The position numbers were made by a program, and so were the translations under genes. Of a stretch of 64,000 nt of DNA, positions 1 to 7,779 are shown in pieces. The notes beneath the pieces were generated by a model. The model made no database searches. It saw only the letters and a list, made by a program, of their open reading frames with translations, and was not told the DNA's origin. This DNA comes from JAIBJN01 sp963802795 (GTDB lineage: Bacteria; Actinomycetota; Thermoleophilia; Gaiellales; Gaiellaceae): the NCBI GenBank assembly GCA_963802795.1, contig CAWDJV010000007.1, positions 62,001-126,000 of the forward strand, read 5' to 3'. How positions within the stretch are numbered: position 1 is the first letter of the stretch; the number at the start of each line of letters is the position of its first letter.

Positions 1-222
1 CCCGGGTTCGAGCTCGAAGCGCTCGCCCTCGACCTCGAATCCCGCCCGTCCGCGGTGGACGAAGTAGAGCTCGTCCTGCTCGTCGTGGAAGTGGTCGAAC
101 CAGCCGGTCCCCGCCGGCAGGATCACGGCGTTGACGCCGAAGGCGGTGATCCCCAGAGCGCGCCTGACCTTGCGGAAGACGCCCTCGCCGAGGTCGTCGA
201 TGGAGGCGTAGGAGAAACCCAC
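1..222 (-). CDS. Cupin-domain protein (partial, C-terminus outside window)
   Basis: The minus strand reads from a GTG at 222 without a stop to the window edge, giving 74 residues. The sequence has the small beta-barrel character of a cupin: a conserved GTGWFDHFHDEQDELYFV-type stretch with His residues spaced like cupin motif 1 (G..HxH..E), followed by a G-rich turn. Cupins of this size may bind a metal and act as sugar isomerases, dioxygenases or sensors; nothing here fixes a substrate. The start is supported by a TACGAT box seven bases upstream and the lack of any earlier start. It diverges from the SDR gene across only 20 bases, so the two may be expressed together. The family call is fairly safe; function is unknown. 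Confidence 0.7.
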   Translation of the reverse strand, partial: MGFSYASIDDLGEGVFRKVRRALGITAFGVNAVILPAGTGWFDHFHDEQDELYFVHRGRAGFEVEGERFELEPG

Positions 223-245
223 GCGCGTTATCGTAGGCGCCCGTG
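220..245. promoter_or_regulatory. Overlapping divergent -10 boxes
   Basis: The 20-base gap between the cupin GTG (222, minus) and the SDR GTG (243, plus) holds TATCGT at 229-234 on the plus strand and TACGAT at 235-230 on the minus strand. Each lies 7-8 bases from its start codon, the position expected of a -10 box for a leaderless transcript. The two hexamers overlap, so both promoters cannot easily be occupied together. Prediction from sequence only. Confidence 0.5.
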
Positions 246-1028
246 GACCTCGGGCTCAACGACCGCGTTTGCATCGTCAGCGGCTCGACCGCGGGCATCG
301 GCCTCGAGACCGCCAGGCTGCTGGCGGGAGAGGGCGCGACCGTCGTGGTGTCCGGACGCGACCCGGAGCGCGTCGAGGCCGCGCGCGCGGAGACCGGCGC
401 CGCGCTGGCCGTCCCGGGGGACCTCTCCCTCCCCGACGCCCCCGGCGAGCTTGTCCGGCGGACGGAGGAGGCGTTCGGGCGGGTGGACTGCCTCGTCAAC
501 AACGTCGGTCTCGCCGTCCAGACGAGCTTCGACGAGCTCGCGGACGAGGACTGGGAAGCGATGTGGCAGCTCAACGTCATGAGCTACGTGCGGGCGATCC
601 AGGCAGCCCTTCCGGGCATGCGCGCCCGCGGCTTCGGGAGGATCGTCAACGTGAGCTCGACCGCGGCGAAGCGGCCGTCCACGGGAATGCCGAACTACAG
701 CGTGACGAAGGCCGCCGTGCTCTCGCTGTCGCGGCTCGTCGCCGACCTCTACGCCAAGGACGGGATCCTCTCGAACGCAGTCGCGCCTGGGCCGACCGCC
801 TCGCCGGCCTGGCTTGCGCCCGGCGGTCTTGCCGACCAGGCGGCGGATCGCTCAGGCAAGACCCGCGACGAGGTGCTCGAGGGCGTCGCCAAGGGGCGGC
901 CGCTGGGACGCCTGGCCGAGCCGGAGGAGATCGCCGCGGTGATCGTCTTCCTGTGCTCGGACCGTGCCGCCTACGTCACGGGAGCCGCGTGGAGCGCGGA
1001 CGGCGGCACTGTCCCGATCATCATCTAA
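243..1028 (+). CDS. SDR family NAD(P)-dependent oxidoreductase
   Basis: A 261-residue classical short-chain dehydrogenase/reductase, the usual length for the family. The Rossmann nucleotide-binding glycine motif is SGSTAGIG at residues 13-20, NNVG is at 86-89, the catalytic Ser is in NVSS near 138-139, and the YxxxK pair is Tyr152 and Lys156, followed by the PG motif at 182-183. It should reduce or oxidise a hydroxyl/keto group using NAD(P)H in the cytoplasm. The end resembles 3-oxoacyl-ACP reductase-like members (DGG before the C-terminus), but the substrate cannot be read from sequence. The GTG start is chosen because a TATCGT -10 box lies eight bases upstream. It diverges from a cupin gene and is followed after 13 bases by the dgt-like gene. 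Confidence 0.9.
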   Translation: MDLGLNDRVCIVSGSTAGIGLETARLLAGEGATVVVSGRDPERVEAARAETGAALAVPGDLSLPDAPGELVRRTEEAFGRVDCLVNNVGLAVQTSFDELADEDWEAMWQLNVMSYVRAIQAALPGMRARGFGRIVNVSSTAAKRPSTGMPNYSVTKAAVLSLSRLVADLYAKDGILSNAVAPGPTASPAWLAPGGLADQAADRSGKTRDEVLEGVAKGRPLGRLAEPEEIAAVIVFLCSDRAAYVTGAAWSADGGTVPIII

Positions 1029-1041
1029 CGTGGGTTAGACG

Positions 1042-2037
1042 ATGCCCGACGTCGCAGGGAGGGTGGCGGACACCTTCGAGGCAAGGGTCCGCGAGCACGA
1101 GGAGAGCTGGCTCTCCCCGCTGGCCGTGCGCTCGTACGAGACACGCGGGCGTGCGTACCCCGAGGAGGAGGAGTGCCGCCTGCGGACGCCGTTCCAGCGC
1201 GACCGGGACCGCATCGTCCACTGCAAGGCGTTTCGGCGCCTGAAGCACAAGACTCAGGTCTTCATCGACCCGCAGGGCGACCACTACCGCACCCGGCTCA
1301 CGCACACGCTCGAGACCGCCGGCATCTCGCGGACGGTCGCACGCGCGTTGCGTCTGAACGAGGACCTCGCCGAGGCGATCGCGCTCGGCCACGACCTCGG
1401 GCATGCCCCGTTCGGCCACACCGGGGAGGAGGCGCTCGACGAGGTCGCCTCCCAGCGTTTCGGACGCCGCTTCCGCCACAACGAGCAATCACTCCGCGTC
1501 GTCGAGATCCTCGAGCGGGACGGACGGGGGCTCAACCTCACAGAGGAGGCACGCGACGGGATCCTCAACCACACCGGCGCCAACGAGCCCGGGACGCTCG
1601 AGGGGAAGATCGTGCGCATCGTCGACCGGGTCGCGTACATCAACCACGACATCGACGACGCTGTGCGGGCGGGAGTCCTGCGGCCGGAGGACCTGCCCGC
1701 GCACGAGATCGCCCTCCTCGGCGAGCGAGGATCGCGGCGCATCGACACGCTCGTGCACGACATCGTCGAGACCTCGGCGGAGTCGGGCGACATCGTCCAG
1801 AGCGAGGAGGTCGGCCGCGCGATGCTCGACCTCCGCGCGTTCATGTTCGAGCAGGTCTATCTCGGGCCCGCCGGGCTCGAGCAGCGGGCACAGGCGGTCG
1901 ACACCGTGCGCCGGATCTTCGACGTGCTCGTGGCGCACCCCGAGGAGCTGCCGCCGGATCGGCCGGGGGATCTTCCCGAGCGGGTCACCGACTACGTCGC
2001 CGGGATGACCGACCGCTTCGCGCTCGCATGGCGATAA
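1042..2037 (+). CDS. dgt: dGTPase-like HD-domain triphosphohydrolase
   Basis: This 331-residue protein belongs to the deoxyguanosinetriphosphate triphosphohydrolase-like group of HD-domain enzymes, which release tripolyphosphate from dNTPs. The metal-binding HD site is visible as RLTHTLE with His88, then GHDLGH with His117-Asp118, and a later IVDRVAYINHD segment providing the last Asp. The conserved N-terminal block FQRDRDRIVH leading to FRRLKHKTQV is typical of the family. The gene overlaps dnaG by ten bases and the same dgt-dnaG pairing is common in actinobacteria, fitting a role in dNTP balance beside primase. The ATG at 1042 is the first start after the SDR stop. Confidence 0.95.
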   Translation: MPDVAGRVADTFEARVREHEESWLSPLAVRSYETRGRAYPEEEECRLRTPFQRDRDRIVHCKAFRRLKHKTQVFIDPQGDHYRTRLTHTLETAGISRTVARALRLNEDLAEAIALGHDLGHAPFGHTGEEALDEVASQRFGRRFRHNEQSLRVVEILERDGRGLNLTEEARDGILNHTGANEPGTLEGKIVRIVDRVAYINHDIDDAVRAGVLRPEDLPAHEIALLGERGSRRIDTLVHDIVETSAESGDIVQSEEVGRAMLDLRAFMFEQVYLGPAGLEQRAQAVDTVRRIFDVLVAHPEELPPDRPGDLPERVTDYVAGMTDRFALAWR

Positions 2038-3683
2038 TCGCGCAGGCGTCGATCGACCAGGTAAAGGCGGCTGCCGACATGGTCGAGATCGTCGGCGCGC
2101 GGACGCAGCTGCGGAAGGTGGGCGCCCGCTGGACGGGACGCTGCCCGTTCCACGAGGAGCGGACGCCGAGCTTCTCCGTCAACGCTCTGGACAAGCTCTT
2201 CTACTGCTTCGGATGCGGCAAGAAGGGCGACCTGATCACCTTCGTCGAGGAGACCGAGGGCCTCGACTTCGTCGGGTCGATCGAGTGGCTCGCGGACCGG
2301 TACCGGATCCCGCTCGAGTACGAGGAGACGTCTCCCCAGGTGGAGGAGCGCCGGCGGCGGCGCGAGCGCCTGCTCTCGCTGCTCGAGCAGGCGGCGGCTT
2401 TCTACGAGCGCAACCTGCGGGACTCGGCCGCGGGCGAGCCGGTTCGCGCCTACCTGGCCGAGCGCGGCCTGGGCGAGGAGGTCTGCCGGGAATACCGCCT
2501 CGGGCTTTCCCCGGGTGGAGCCGTCCTCGCGGAGAAGGCGCGGGCGAAGGGCTTCTCCCAGCAGGAGCTCGTCGCCGCGGGGCTCGTCAATCGCCGCGGC
2601 AACGACTACTACGCGGGGCGGCTCGTCTTCCCGCTCGCCGACGCGCGCGGACGCGTGCTCGGCTTCGGTGCCCGGCGCATGCGCGACGACGATCCGATTC
2701 CCGCCAAGTACGTGAACTCGCCCGAGGGTGAGCTCTTCCGCAAGGGCACGATCGTCTACGGGCTGGATCGTGCCCGCCCTGCGATCGCGAAGGAGGACCG
2801 CGCCGTCGTCGTCGAGGGCTACACCGACGTGCTCGCCCTCCGCCAGGCGGGAGTGCTGCCGACGGTGGCTTCCATGGGCACGGCCCTGACCGAGCCGCAG
2901 CTCAAGGAACTGCGCCGCCTCACCACCCACCTCTACCTGTGCTTCGACGCCGACGCGGCGGGGGAGGCCGCGACCGTCCGCGGGATGGAGCTCGCGGTAC
3001 GCTCGGGCTTCGACGTCCATGTCGTTCCCCTCCCGGCCGGCAAGGATCCTGCCGATGCCGTCGACGGGTTCGAGGAACGCATCGGGGAGGCAGTCGGCTA
3101 CCTGCTCCACCGGGTCCGGCTCGAGATCGAGCGGGCGCCGTCGAAGCAGGAGGCGTTCGAGCGCGTCCAGGCCGTCATCGGGCAGGCGCCGGCCGGACCG
3201 GCGCAGGACGCAGCCGCGAAGTACGCCGCCGATCGCCTGGGGGTGCAGCTCCGGGTCGACGCCGGGAGCGCGCACGCCGTCGGCGAGGCCAGCCGGAAGC
3301 TTCCGGGTGCGGGCGAGCGCCTGGAGCGGGACTTCCTCGCCGTTTGTGCGGCCCGTCCCGATCTGGCCGAGCGCTACCTCCGCGAGCTCGACGACCGCCA
3401 CTTCGACAGCGAGCTCCATCGGCGCCTGCGCAGGCACCTGGCGGGGGAGGGCAAGGCCGACGAGGAGCTCGTCGGGCTCCGGGCCGAGCTCGACGCGACC
3501 GTCCTGGAGGAGGGCCTCGACGAGGACGTCGCGCGCGAGCTGTTCCTCCGGCTGCAGGAGCGGCTCGTCAGGCGCGAGCTCGCGGAGCTCCACGGAGACG
3601 ACCTCGCGCGCACGGTCGAGCTCCAGGGCGTGCTGGCGAAGATCCACGACGCACTCGGGAAGGTCGAATCAGAGCTTCGCTAG
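2028..3683 (+). CDS. dnaG: DNA primase
   Basis: DnaG makes the RNA primers for replication. The protein is 551 residues, slightly short for the family. The N-terminal CHC2 zinc finger has Cys39, His42, Cys60 and Cys63. The catalytic core follows, with the Toprim signature VEGYTD (Glu263, Asp267) and FDADAAG (Asp307, Asp309) that bind magnesium. The C-terminal part is rich in charged helices, as expected for the DnaB-interacting domain. The ATG at 2028 is chosen because it begins the conserved family N-terminus and overlaps the dgt stop by ten bases; the frame is open further upstream but that part is a shadow of dgt. A tRNA-Asn gene follows after 18 bases. Confidence 0.97.
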   Translation: MAIIAQASIDQVKAAADMVEIVGARTQLRKVGARWTGRCPFHEERTPSFSVNALDKLFYCFGCGKKGDLITFVEETEGLDFVGSIEWLADRYRIPLEYEETSPQVEERRRRRERLLSLLEQAAAFYERNLRDSAAGEPVRAYLAERGLGEEVCREYRLGLSPGGAVLAEKARAKGFSQQELVAAGLVNRRGNDYYAGRLVFPLADARGRVLGFGARRMRDDDPIPAKYVNSPEGELFRKGTIVYGLDRARPAIAKEDRAVVVEGYTDVLALRQAGVLPTVASMGTALTEPQLKELRRLTTHLYLCFDADAAGEAATVRGMELAVRSGFDVHVVPLPAGKDPADAVDGFEERIGEAVGYLLHRVRLEIERAPSKQEAFERVQAVIGQAPAGPAQDAAAKYAADRLGVQLRVDAGSAHAVGEASRKLPGAGERLERDFLAVCAARPDLAERYLRELDDRHFDSELHRRLRRHLAGEGKADEELVGLRAELDATVLEEGLDEDVARELFLRLQERLVRRELAELHGDDLARTVELQGVLAKIHDALGKVESELR

Positions 3684-3701
3684 ACTTTGCCGGCCGAGCG
3701 A

Positions 3702-3777
<76 letters not shown>

Positions 3778-3780
3778 CAA

Positions 3781-3811
3781 GAAAGCCCCGCATACGCAAG
3801 GCTTTCCGTTT
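3781..3811 (+). terminator. Probable terminator of tRNA-Asn
   Basis: GAAAGCC at 3781-3787 pairs with GGCTTTC at 3800-3806, followed by a short T-containing tract (CGTTTTCC). It lies seven bases after the tRNA, the usual place for a tRNA terminator. Confidence 0.6.
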
Positions 3812-4149
3812 TCCGTTCAGGGACAGGATCGCGCCGGTGGCAGCGTGGCAGCGACCTACGTCGAACGCGGTCGAGTCGTGACGCTCCGAGGACGGCTTGC
3901 GCCTTCGAGCCCTTGACGGTACAAGGAAGATGACTTTCGCTCCGCGCTTAGCTCAGGCCCGGTCAAGTGTGCCTGCGAGGGTCCGTGGGAGGCCTGACGC
4001 TTGGGCCGCAGAGCGTCGGGCCTCCCTCTCTGAACGCAGAGAATTGGGGAGGCGCTGACCGGCCGCTTTCGTTGCTCTGAGCGACGTCAGGCCGCGTGTC
4101 AGCAAACGCCTGTCGAAGAGCGTCCGGCGGGTCACCGCCCGCGCTGACC
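3812..4149. other. Stretch without a convincing gene
   Basis: About 340 bases with no open frame that looks like protein. Two imperfect inverted repeats are visible: GGCCTGACGCT (3991-4001) with AGCGTCGGGCC (4012-4022), and directly after it CCTCCC...GGGGAGG (about 4021-4052) enclosing a TCTCT/AGAGA stem. Short frames here look random in composition. The stretch may be old decayed sequence or an unrecognised RNA; nothing more can be said. Confidence 0.4.
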
Positions 4150-4455
4150 CTAATCCCGCTCGACGTGCTCCAGTGGCGGCGCCCAGGCTTCCGTCGTTTC
4201 CAGGTCACCACGGAGCCGGCGGGCGAGCGCAATGTAAGCACCCGGCTTATCGCACGCCACTGCAAGTTCGAGCTCGCCATTCGGACCTTCCGCCGCGGCT
4301 GCCCAGACGTCAAGTGCGATGCTCGTATTGCCTACGAGGAGAAATCCTTCTCGATCCTCCTCTGCCAGCGCCCACCCCTCCGGAAGTGCCCCCTCGGCAT
4401 CCGCCCGCGCGGCGACCAGGTTCGGATCGTCCTCCTTGCGATCAAACAGACCCAT
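4150..4455 (-). CDS. Small hypothetical protein
   Basis: A 101-residue protein starting MGLFDRKED, a beginning often seen in small cytoplasmic proteins of unknown function. It contains an LPEGWALAEEDREGF segment, a central hydrophobic beta-rich part and an acidic C-terminus, with no membrane segment, signal peptide or cysteine pair. No family was recognised. An in-frame ATG four codons upstream is an alternative start. It stands alone on the minus strand between a gene-poor stretch and the EamA transporter gene. Residue composition looks like genuine protein rather than a shadow, but this is a moderate-confidence gene call. Confidence 0.6.
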   Translation of the reverse strand: MGLFDRKEDDPNLVAARADAEGALPEGWALAEEDREGFLLVGNTSIALDVWAAAAEGPNGELELAVACDKPGAYIALARRLRGDLETTEAWAPPLEHVERD

Positions 4456-4514
4456 GCGCGGGAGCATGTCACATGACCAGCGACCGCTCCTCGTGGGCCG
4501 GGCTCTAGAAATCA

Positions 4515-4532
4515 GTTGTCGCGGGAGACAAC
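4515..4532 (-). terminator. Possible terminator after the EamA gene
   Basis: GTTGTC (4515-4520) and GACAAC (4527-4532) form a perfect six-base-pair stem with a six-base loop. On the minus strand it lies 24 bases past the EamA stop and is followed by TGATTTCT, a weak T tract. Confidence 0.4.
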
Positions 4533-4555
4533 AGCAGGCTTCACTTGCCGTCGTT

Positions 4556-5428
4556 TCAGCGACTGGCGCCGATGAGCGCTCCGCCGGCGACGACGAGGAC
4601 GGCGCCGAGGACGAGGCGCGGGCCGACGAGCTCGCTGCGACGGAGGAAGAGGGCGGCCAGCAGGACTCCCCAGAGCGACTCGGTGGCCACGAGCGGCGAG
4701 ACGACGGTGACCTTGCCGCGGTAGTAGGCCTCGAAGAGGAGGACGTACGAGAGCCCGAAGAAGACGCCGGCGGGGACGAACCGCAGGAGCGCCCGGCTCG
4801 AGAGGGCCGCGACGAACGTGCGACGACGGTTGGCGGCCAGCCAGGTCGTCACGACGAGGCTGCCCGCCACGAGCGAGGCGGCGGCGGCCTCCACCGAGCC
4901 GAGGGCGGTGTCCTCCGAGTACCAGCGCACGACGACGTCCCGGACGGAGAAGAGAAACGTCGCGGCGAGGGCAAAGCCAATTCCGGCGAGTCGGAAATGC
5001 GCCGGGCGAGTCGTCTCGCCCGCCAGGAGGAACCCGGCGCCGACGATCAGCCCTGCCCCGACCGCGAGCGCCCACTCGAACGGCTCGTCCAGGAAGACGA
5101 TCGCCATCGTGGCGCCGAACAGCGGCGCCGTCCCGAAGACGACGGCAGTGCGCGAGGCGCCGGCGTCCCGGACGCCGATCACGAGCAGGATCTGTGACAC
5201 GCCTGGAGCGAGCAGCCCGGCGAGGGCGAAGATCGCCAGCTCCTTCGGGCGCGCCAACTCCCCTGTGCCCCGGTCGAGGACGACGGCGACGAGCGAGACG
5301 GCGAGCGCGACCACCGTGCAGGCGACCGCTGCCACGTCGGGCTCGGGGTGCCCTCGAAGGGCAGCTCGGAGCGCGACGGTCATGGCGCCGAAGAGCAGCG
5401 CGGAGGAGAGTGCGAGGAGGACGGCCAT
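4556..5428 (-). CDS. EamA/DMT-family membrane transporter
   Basis: A 290-residue protein with about ten hydrophobic segments arranged as two five-helix halves, the pattern of EamA-domain drug/metabolite transporters. Features include the short cytoplasmic start, a PLFGATMAIVFLDEPFEW segment near residue 105 resembling the family 'ExxxW' end of the first repeat, and the equivalent ESLWGVLLAALFLR in the second repeat. The substrate of such carriers varies widely (metabolites, amino acids, nucleosides). Here a probable cobalamin riboswitch lies directly upstream on the same strand, so expression should fall when B12 is plentiful, hinting at a corrinoid, cobalt, methionine or related substrate. 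That link is inference from regulation only. Confidence 0.85.
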   Translation of the reverse strand: MAVLLALSSALLFGAMTVALRAALRGHPEPDVAAVACTVVALAVSLVAVVLDRGTGELARPKELAIFALAGLLAPGVSQILLVIGVRDAGASRTAVVFGTAPLFGATMAIVFLDEPFEWALAVGAGLIVGAGFLLAGETTRPAHFRLAGIGFALAATFLFSVRDVVVRWYSEDTALGSVEAAAASLVAGSLVVTTWLAANRRRTFVAALSSRALLRFVPAGVFFGLSYVLLFEAYYRGKVTVVSPLVATESLWGVLLAALFLRRSELVGPRLVLGAVLVVAGGALIGASR

Positions 5429-5440
5429 AAGGGACTAGTG

Positions 5441-5625
5441 AAGCGGGGCGGTGAACCTCGAAAGGGGGAGGCAGTCAACTCCGTCGGGGGGACTCCGGCC
5501 CGCGGCTGCCGAAGCAGACTTCTGGGCGTGGAGGAAATCCCGGGGCCCCGTTGCGGCGGGGGCAACCCGGAACCGATTTCCACCCGACCGGAACGGGGCC
5601 TGCGGCGGCCCCGTTCTTCTTGGTC
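5441..5625 (-). promoter_or_regulatory. Probable cobalamin riboswitch
   Basis: Read on the minus strand, the leader of the EamA gene has the main conserved blocks of the B12 riboswitch in order: GGGTGGAAATC (near 5585-5575), GCCCCCGCCGCAACGGGG (near 5563-5546), and a B12-box-like CCCAGAAGTCTGCT (5526-5513) that matches the consensus AGCCAGGAGACCTGCC with a few changes. An AACGGGGCC/GGCCCCGTT hairpin (5592-5615) upstream could be P2 or the terminator of yjbQ. The expression platform is not clear. Identified by eye; a covariance-model search (Rfam RF00174) would settle it. Confidence 0.7.
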
Positions 5626-5633
5626 CTACGGCC

Positions 5634-6086
5634 TTACTCCCCGACGACCTGGACGAGCCAGCGCCGGTCGCGCGAGCGGTCGAGCTCCATGAAGAGCACG
5701 CGCTGCCAGGTGCCGAGGCACAGCTCGCCGTCCCGGACGGGAATGGACTCGCCGGCCGGGCCCAGGAGCATCGCCATGCAGTGGGAATGTCCGTTCCCGG
5801 CGTCCATGTCCTCGGGGCAGATGTTCTCGGTGCGGCGATCCCAATCGTCGTGCGCGTAGTACTTCTCGCTGGGGACGAGCCGCCGGAGCATGCGGATGAA
5901 GTCGTCGAGGAAGCCGGTCTCGAACTCGTTCACCCGCACGATGCACGTCGTGTGGGGCGAGTAGACGCAGGCGATCCCGTCCAGCACGCCGCTTTCCGCG
6001 ACTGCCTCGCGCACCTCCTCGGTGATGTCTCGGACCTCGAGGCCGCCACGCGTGCGCAAGCTGCGCTCCGTTTGGAAGACCTTCAC
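5634..6086 (-). CDS. yjbQ: YjbQ (UPF0047) family protein
   Basis: A 150-residue protein of the YjbQ family, which has weak thiamine-phosphate synthase activity in E. coli and whose main role is uncertain. Conserved blocks are present: YSPHTTCIVRVNE in the middle, an NGHSHCMAMLLGP block with the His-x-His pair, and the family ending LGTWQRVLFMELD followed by LVQVVGE. The GTG at 6086 gives the family-typical start VKVFQT; an in-frame GTG at 6137 would add 17 residues. The cobalamin riboswitch and EamA gene follow on the same strand. Identification is strong; biological role is not. Confidence 0.9.
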   Translation of the reverse strand: MKVFQTERSLRTRGGLEVRDITEEVREAVAESGVLDGIACVYSPHTTCIVRVNEFETGFLDDFIRMLRRLVPSEKYYAHDDWDRRTENICPEDMDAGNGHSHCMAMLLGPAGESIPVRDGELCLGTWQRVLFMELDRSRDRRWLVQVVGE

Positions 6087-6231
6087 GCGCGGACCACCCT
6101 CAACGGCGGCGAGCCCGCGGACGTCTCCGTCGTGCACCCGGACATGCGGGGCCTATTCTTACCGAACCCGGCGGAAGCGCGGAGGGGAAGGCCGCCGGCC
6201 AGACGGGGCGCTAAGCTCGAAGCGACCCGCC

Positions 6232-6304
6232 GGGCCCGTAGCTCAGCGGTCAGAGCAGCGGACTCATAATCCGTTGGTCCCTGGTTCGAATCCAGGCGGG
6301 CCCA
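6232..6304 (+). tRNA. tRNA with CAT anticodon (probably Ile2, otherwise elongator Met)
   Basis: Acceptor stem GGGCCCG (6232-6238) pairs with CGGGCCC (6297-6303), with A as discriminator at 6304. The anticodon loop CTCATAA has CAT at 6265-6267, and the T arm is CCTGG-TTCGAAT-CCAGG. The anticodon arm and TTGGTC variable region resemble tRNA-Ile2, in which TilS converts C34 to lysidine so that AUA is read; elongator tRNA-Met is the alternative. It is not an initiator, since the acceptor begins with a normal G-C pair and the anticodon stem lacks three G-C pairs. CCA is not encoded. Confidence 0.93.
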
Positions 6305-6406
6305 TCGGAAACTCCCTGCAACTGGCAGGGTCCGCCACGAGCCCCGCCGGCGCCCGGCGGGCCGTGTGACCCAGATGTGACCCGGCGGGCATCCCGTCGG
6401 CGAGGC

Positions 6407-6622
6407 TCATTCCGGGCCCGGCCTCGACGCGTCCCAGAGGAAGTAGACCAGCACTCCGATGAGTGGGATGACGAGAATGACAACGAGCCAGAGCAACTTG
6501 CCGGCGAATCCGAGATCGTGGCGGCGGATCACTCGGAAGGCGACGAGCAGCCAGACGAAGATCCACACGACGAGCACCGCGGCAGCAAGCCCCGTACCGG
6601 GGGTGTACGCAAGCGTCGCCAC
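6407..6622 (-). CDS. PLDc_N-domain small membrane protein
   Basis: A 71-residue protein with two hydrophobic helices, roughly residues 11-31 and 42-63, separated by the short polar turn RRHDLGFAGK. This matches the PLDc_N domain (phospholipase D-nuclease N-terminal region) found alone in many actinobacteria and at the start of cardiolipin synthases, with the characteristic KLLWLVVILVIPLIGVLVYF second helix. The function of stand-alone copies is unknown. GTG at 6622 is taken as start; an ATG at 6682 would add 20 residues. It runs opposite to the small Cys-motif gene and overlaps its upstream region if the longer start is used. Confidence 0.75.
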   Translation of the reverse strand: MATLAYTPGTGLAAAVLVVWIFVWLLVAFRVIRRHDLGFAGKLLWLVVILVIPLIGVLVYFLWDASRPGPE

Positions 6623-6704
6623 GTCGGTCGGAAGCCTATCGCGCACATGTCCGGAGCGGTTCACAAGCCGCGTTGGTCGCATGCAGGCGGTTACTAGGAT
6701 CACG

Positions 6705-6857
6705 ATGATGGGCCGAACCGTTCGCGAGAAGATCCACAACCCGTTCAACTGGACTTGCAACTGTGCGCCGGACTGCTGGTGTGTGACAACGCGCTGGGGA
6801 CGGGCCCTGAGGTGGTACATCCCGCCCCGCTTCCACCGCTTCCCGCCGAAGGAATAG
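6705..6857 (+). CDS. Small protein with CxCx3CxC motif
   Basis: A 50-residue protein beginning MMGRTVREKIHNPFNW. Four cysteines sit at 18, 20, 24 and 26 in the pattern CNCAPDCWC, flanked by aromatic and basic residues and ending RFHRFPPKE. The clustered cysteines could bind zinc or an iron-sulfur centre, or form disulfides; there is no signal peptide or membrane helix. An AGGA eight bases before the first ATG supports the start. It ends three bases before the lipoprotein gene, so they may be co-transcribed. No family was recognised; the non-random, strongly patterned composition argues that it is a real gene. Confidence 0.6.
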   Translation: MMGRTVREKIHNPFNWTCNCAPDCWCVTTRWGRALRWYIPPRFHRFPPKE

Positions 6858-6860
6858 CCC

Positions 6861-7739
6861 TTGCTCACGCTGCCCGGCATCGCCGCGCGCACTCTGGCGG
6901 GGCGGAATAGGACAAGCTTGGAGCTCGCCGGGCGCCTGGCCGGCGTCGGAGCCGTCGCGGTCCTCCTCGCGTCGGCCTGCACCGGAGGCGACGGAGAGGA
7001 GGCGGGCATGACCACGACTGCCCGGCCGGCGACGACCTCGACCGGCGCGGCTCCAACGGAAATCCCGGCCCCTGCGGACTTCGCCGCCGAGGCGTCCGCC
7101 TTCGCGGTCGTGCTGAGCTGGACGTCGCCGGCGGGGGAGGTCGAGGCGGAGCGCTTCACCATCTACCGCGACGGCGCGCTGCTCTCCGGGGTGCAGGCGT
7201 CCGATTCGAGCTTCACGGACCACGACGTCGTCCCCGGCAGGCGGTACTCGTACGAAATCGTGGCGACCGCGGGAGACCTGGTCTCGGACAGCGTCGCGGT
7301 CGACGCGAGAACGCGCGTCCCACCCCTTCGCACGGCCCGCGTCGAGGGTGTCTTCAACGTTCGCGCGAAGCCGTTGAGTCAGAGCGGTTACAGCCGGTTC
7401 GGAGGCGGGACGTTCGGCTGGCGCTTCAGGCCGCGCTGCGAGAGTGGGCCTTGCGATGTCCGCTGGAACGACCTCACGTTGCGCCGCGTTCGTGCCCCTC
7501 TCGACCGGCAGCGGGCCCGCTACCGAGGCTCCTACACCGGTCCCTTCACGGTTCGATGCTCTGGAAGCCGGGTGACCTCGTCGGTCACGATCGCGTTCGA
7601 GGTCGCCGCTGCCCGGCCGCTTGCCGGCGAGTGGCGGGCGACCCGGATTCGCGGGACGCTCGGTCACTCCGAGGCGTCGCAACTCGGGTGCGTCTCGTCC
7701 CAGGCCAGGTTCTCGGTTCGCGGCCGCCTCTTGCGCTGA
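6861..7739 (+). CDS. Putative lipoprotein with fibronectin type III-like domain
   Basis: From TTG at 6861 the product is 292 residues. A hydrophobic signal segment ends in the lipobox LASAC, so the protein is probably lipid-anchored outside the membrane. After a Thr/Pro/Ala-rich linker, residues about 73-155 resemble an FN3 fold (FAVVLSWTSPAGE, then FTIYRDGALL and YSYEIVA). The C-terminal part (about 160-292) has three or four cysteines and an R-rich beta pattern that I do not recognise. A second TTG at 6918, preceded by AGGAC, gives a more typical signal-peptide length and may be the true start. Role unknown; extracellular binding is likely. Confidence 0.75.
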   Translation: MLTLPGIAARTLAGRNRTSLELAGRLAGVGAVAVLLASACTGGDGEEAGMTTTARPATTSTGAAPTEIPAPADFAAEASAFAVVLSWTSPAGEVEAERFTIYRDGALLSGVQASDSSFTDHDVVPGRRYSYEIVATAGDLVSDSVAVDARTRVPPLRTARVEGVFNVRAKPLSQSGYSRFGGGTFGWRFRPRCESGPCDVRWNDLTLRRVRAPLDRQRARYRGSYTGPFTVRCSGSRVTSSVTIAFEVAAARPLAGEWRATRIRGTLGHSEASQLGCVSSQARFSVRGRLLR

Positions 7740-7779
7740 AGCTCACCGGGCGGCGGCGGATGCATCTACGCTCAGACCC

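Noticed and set aside
1173..2027. Upstream extension of the dnaG frame
   Set aside because: Overlaps dgt completely and reads as Arg/Pro-rich noise; the ATG at 2028 begins the conserved DnaG N-terminus.
5592..5615. Hairpin AACGGGGCC/GGCCCCGTT as a plus-strand terminator
   Set aside because: No plus-strand gene ends nearby; it more likely belongs to the minus-strand yjbQ end or to the riboswitch P2 arm.
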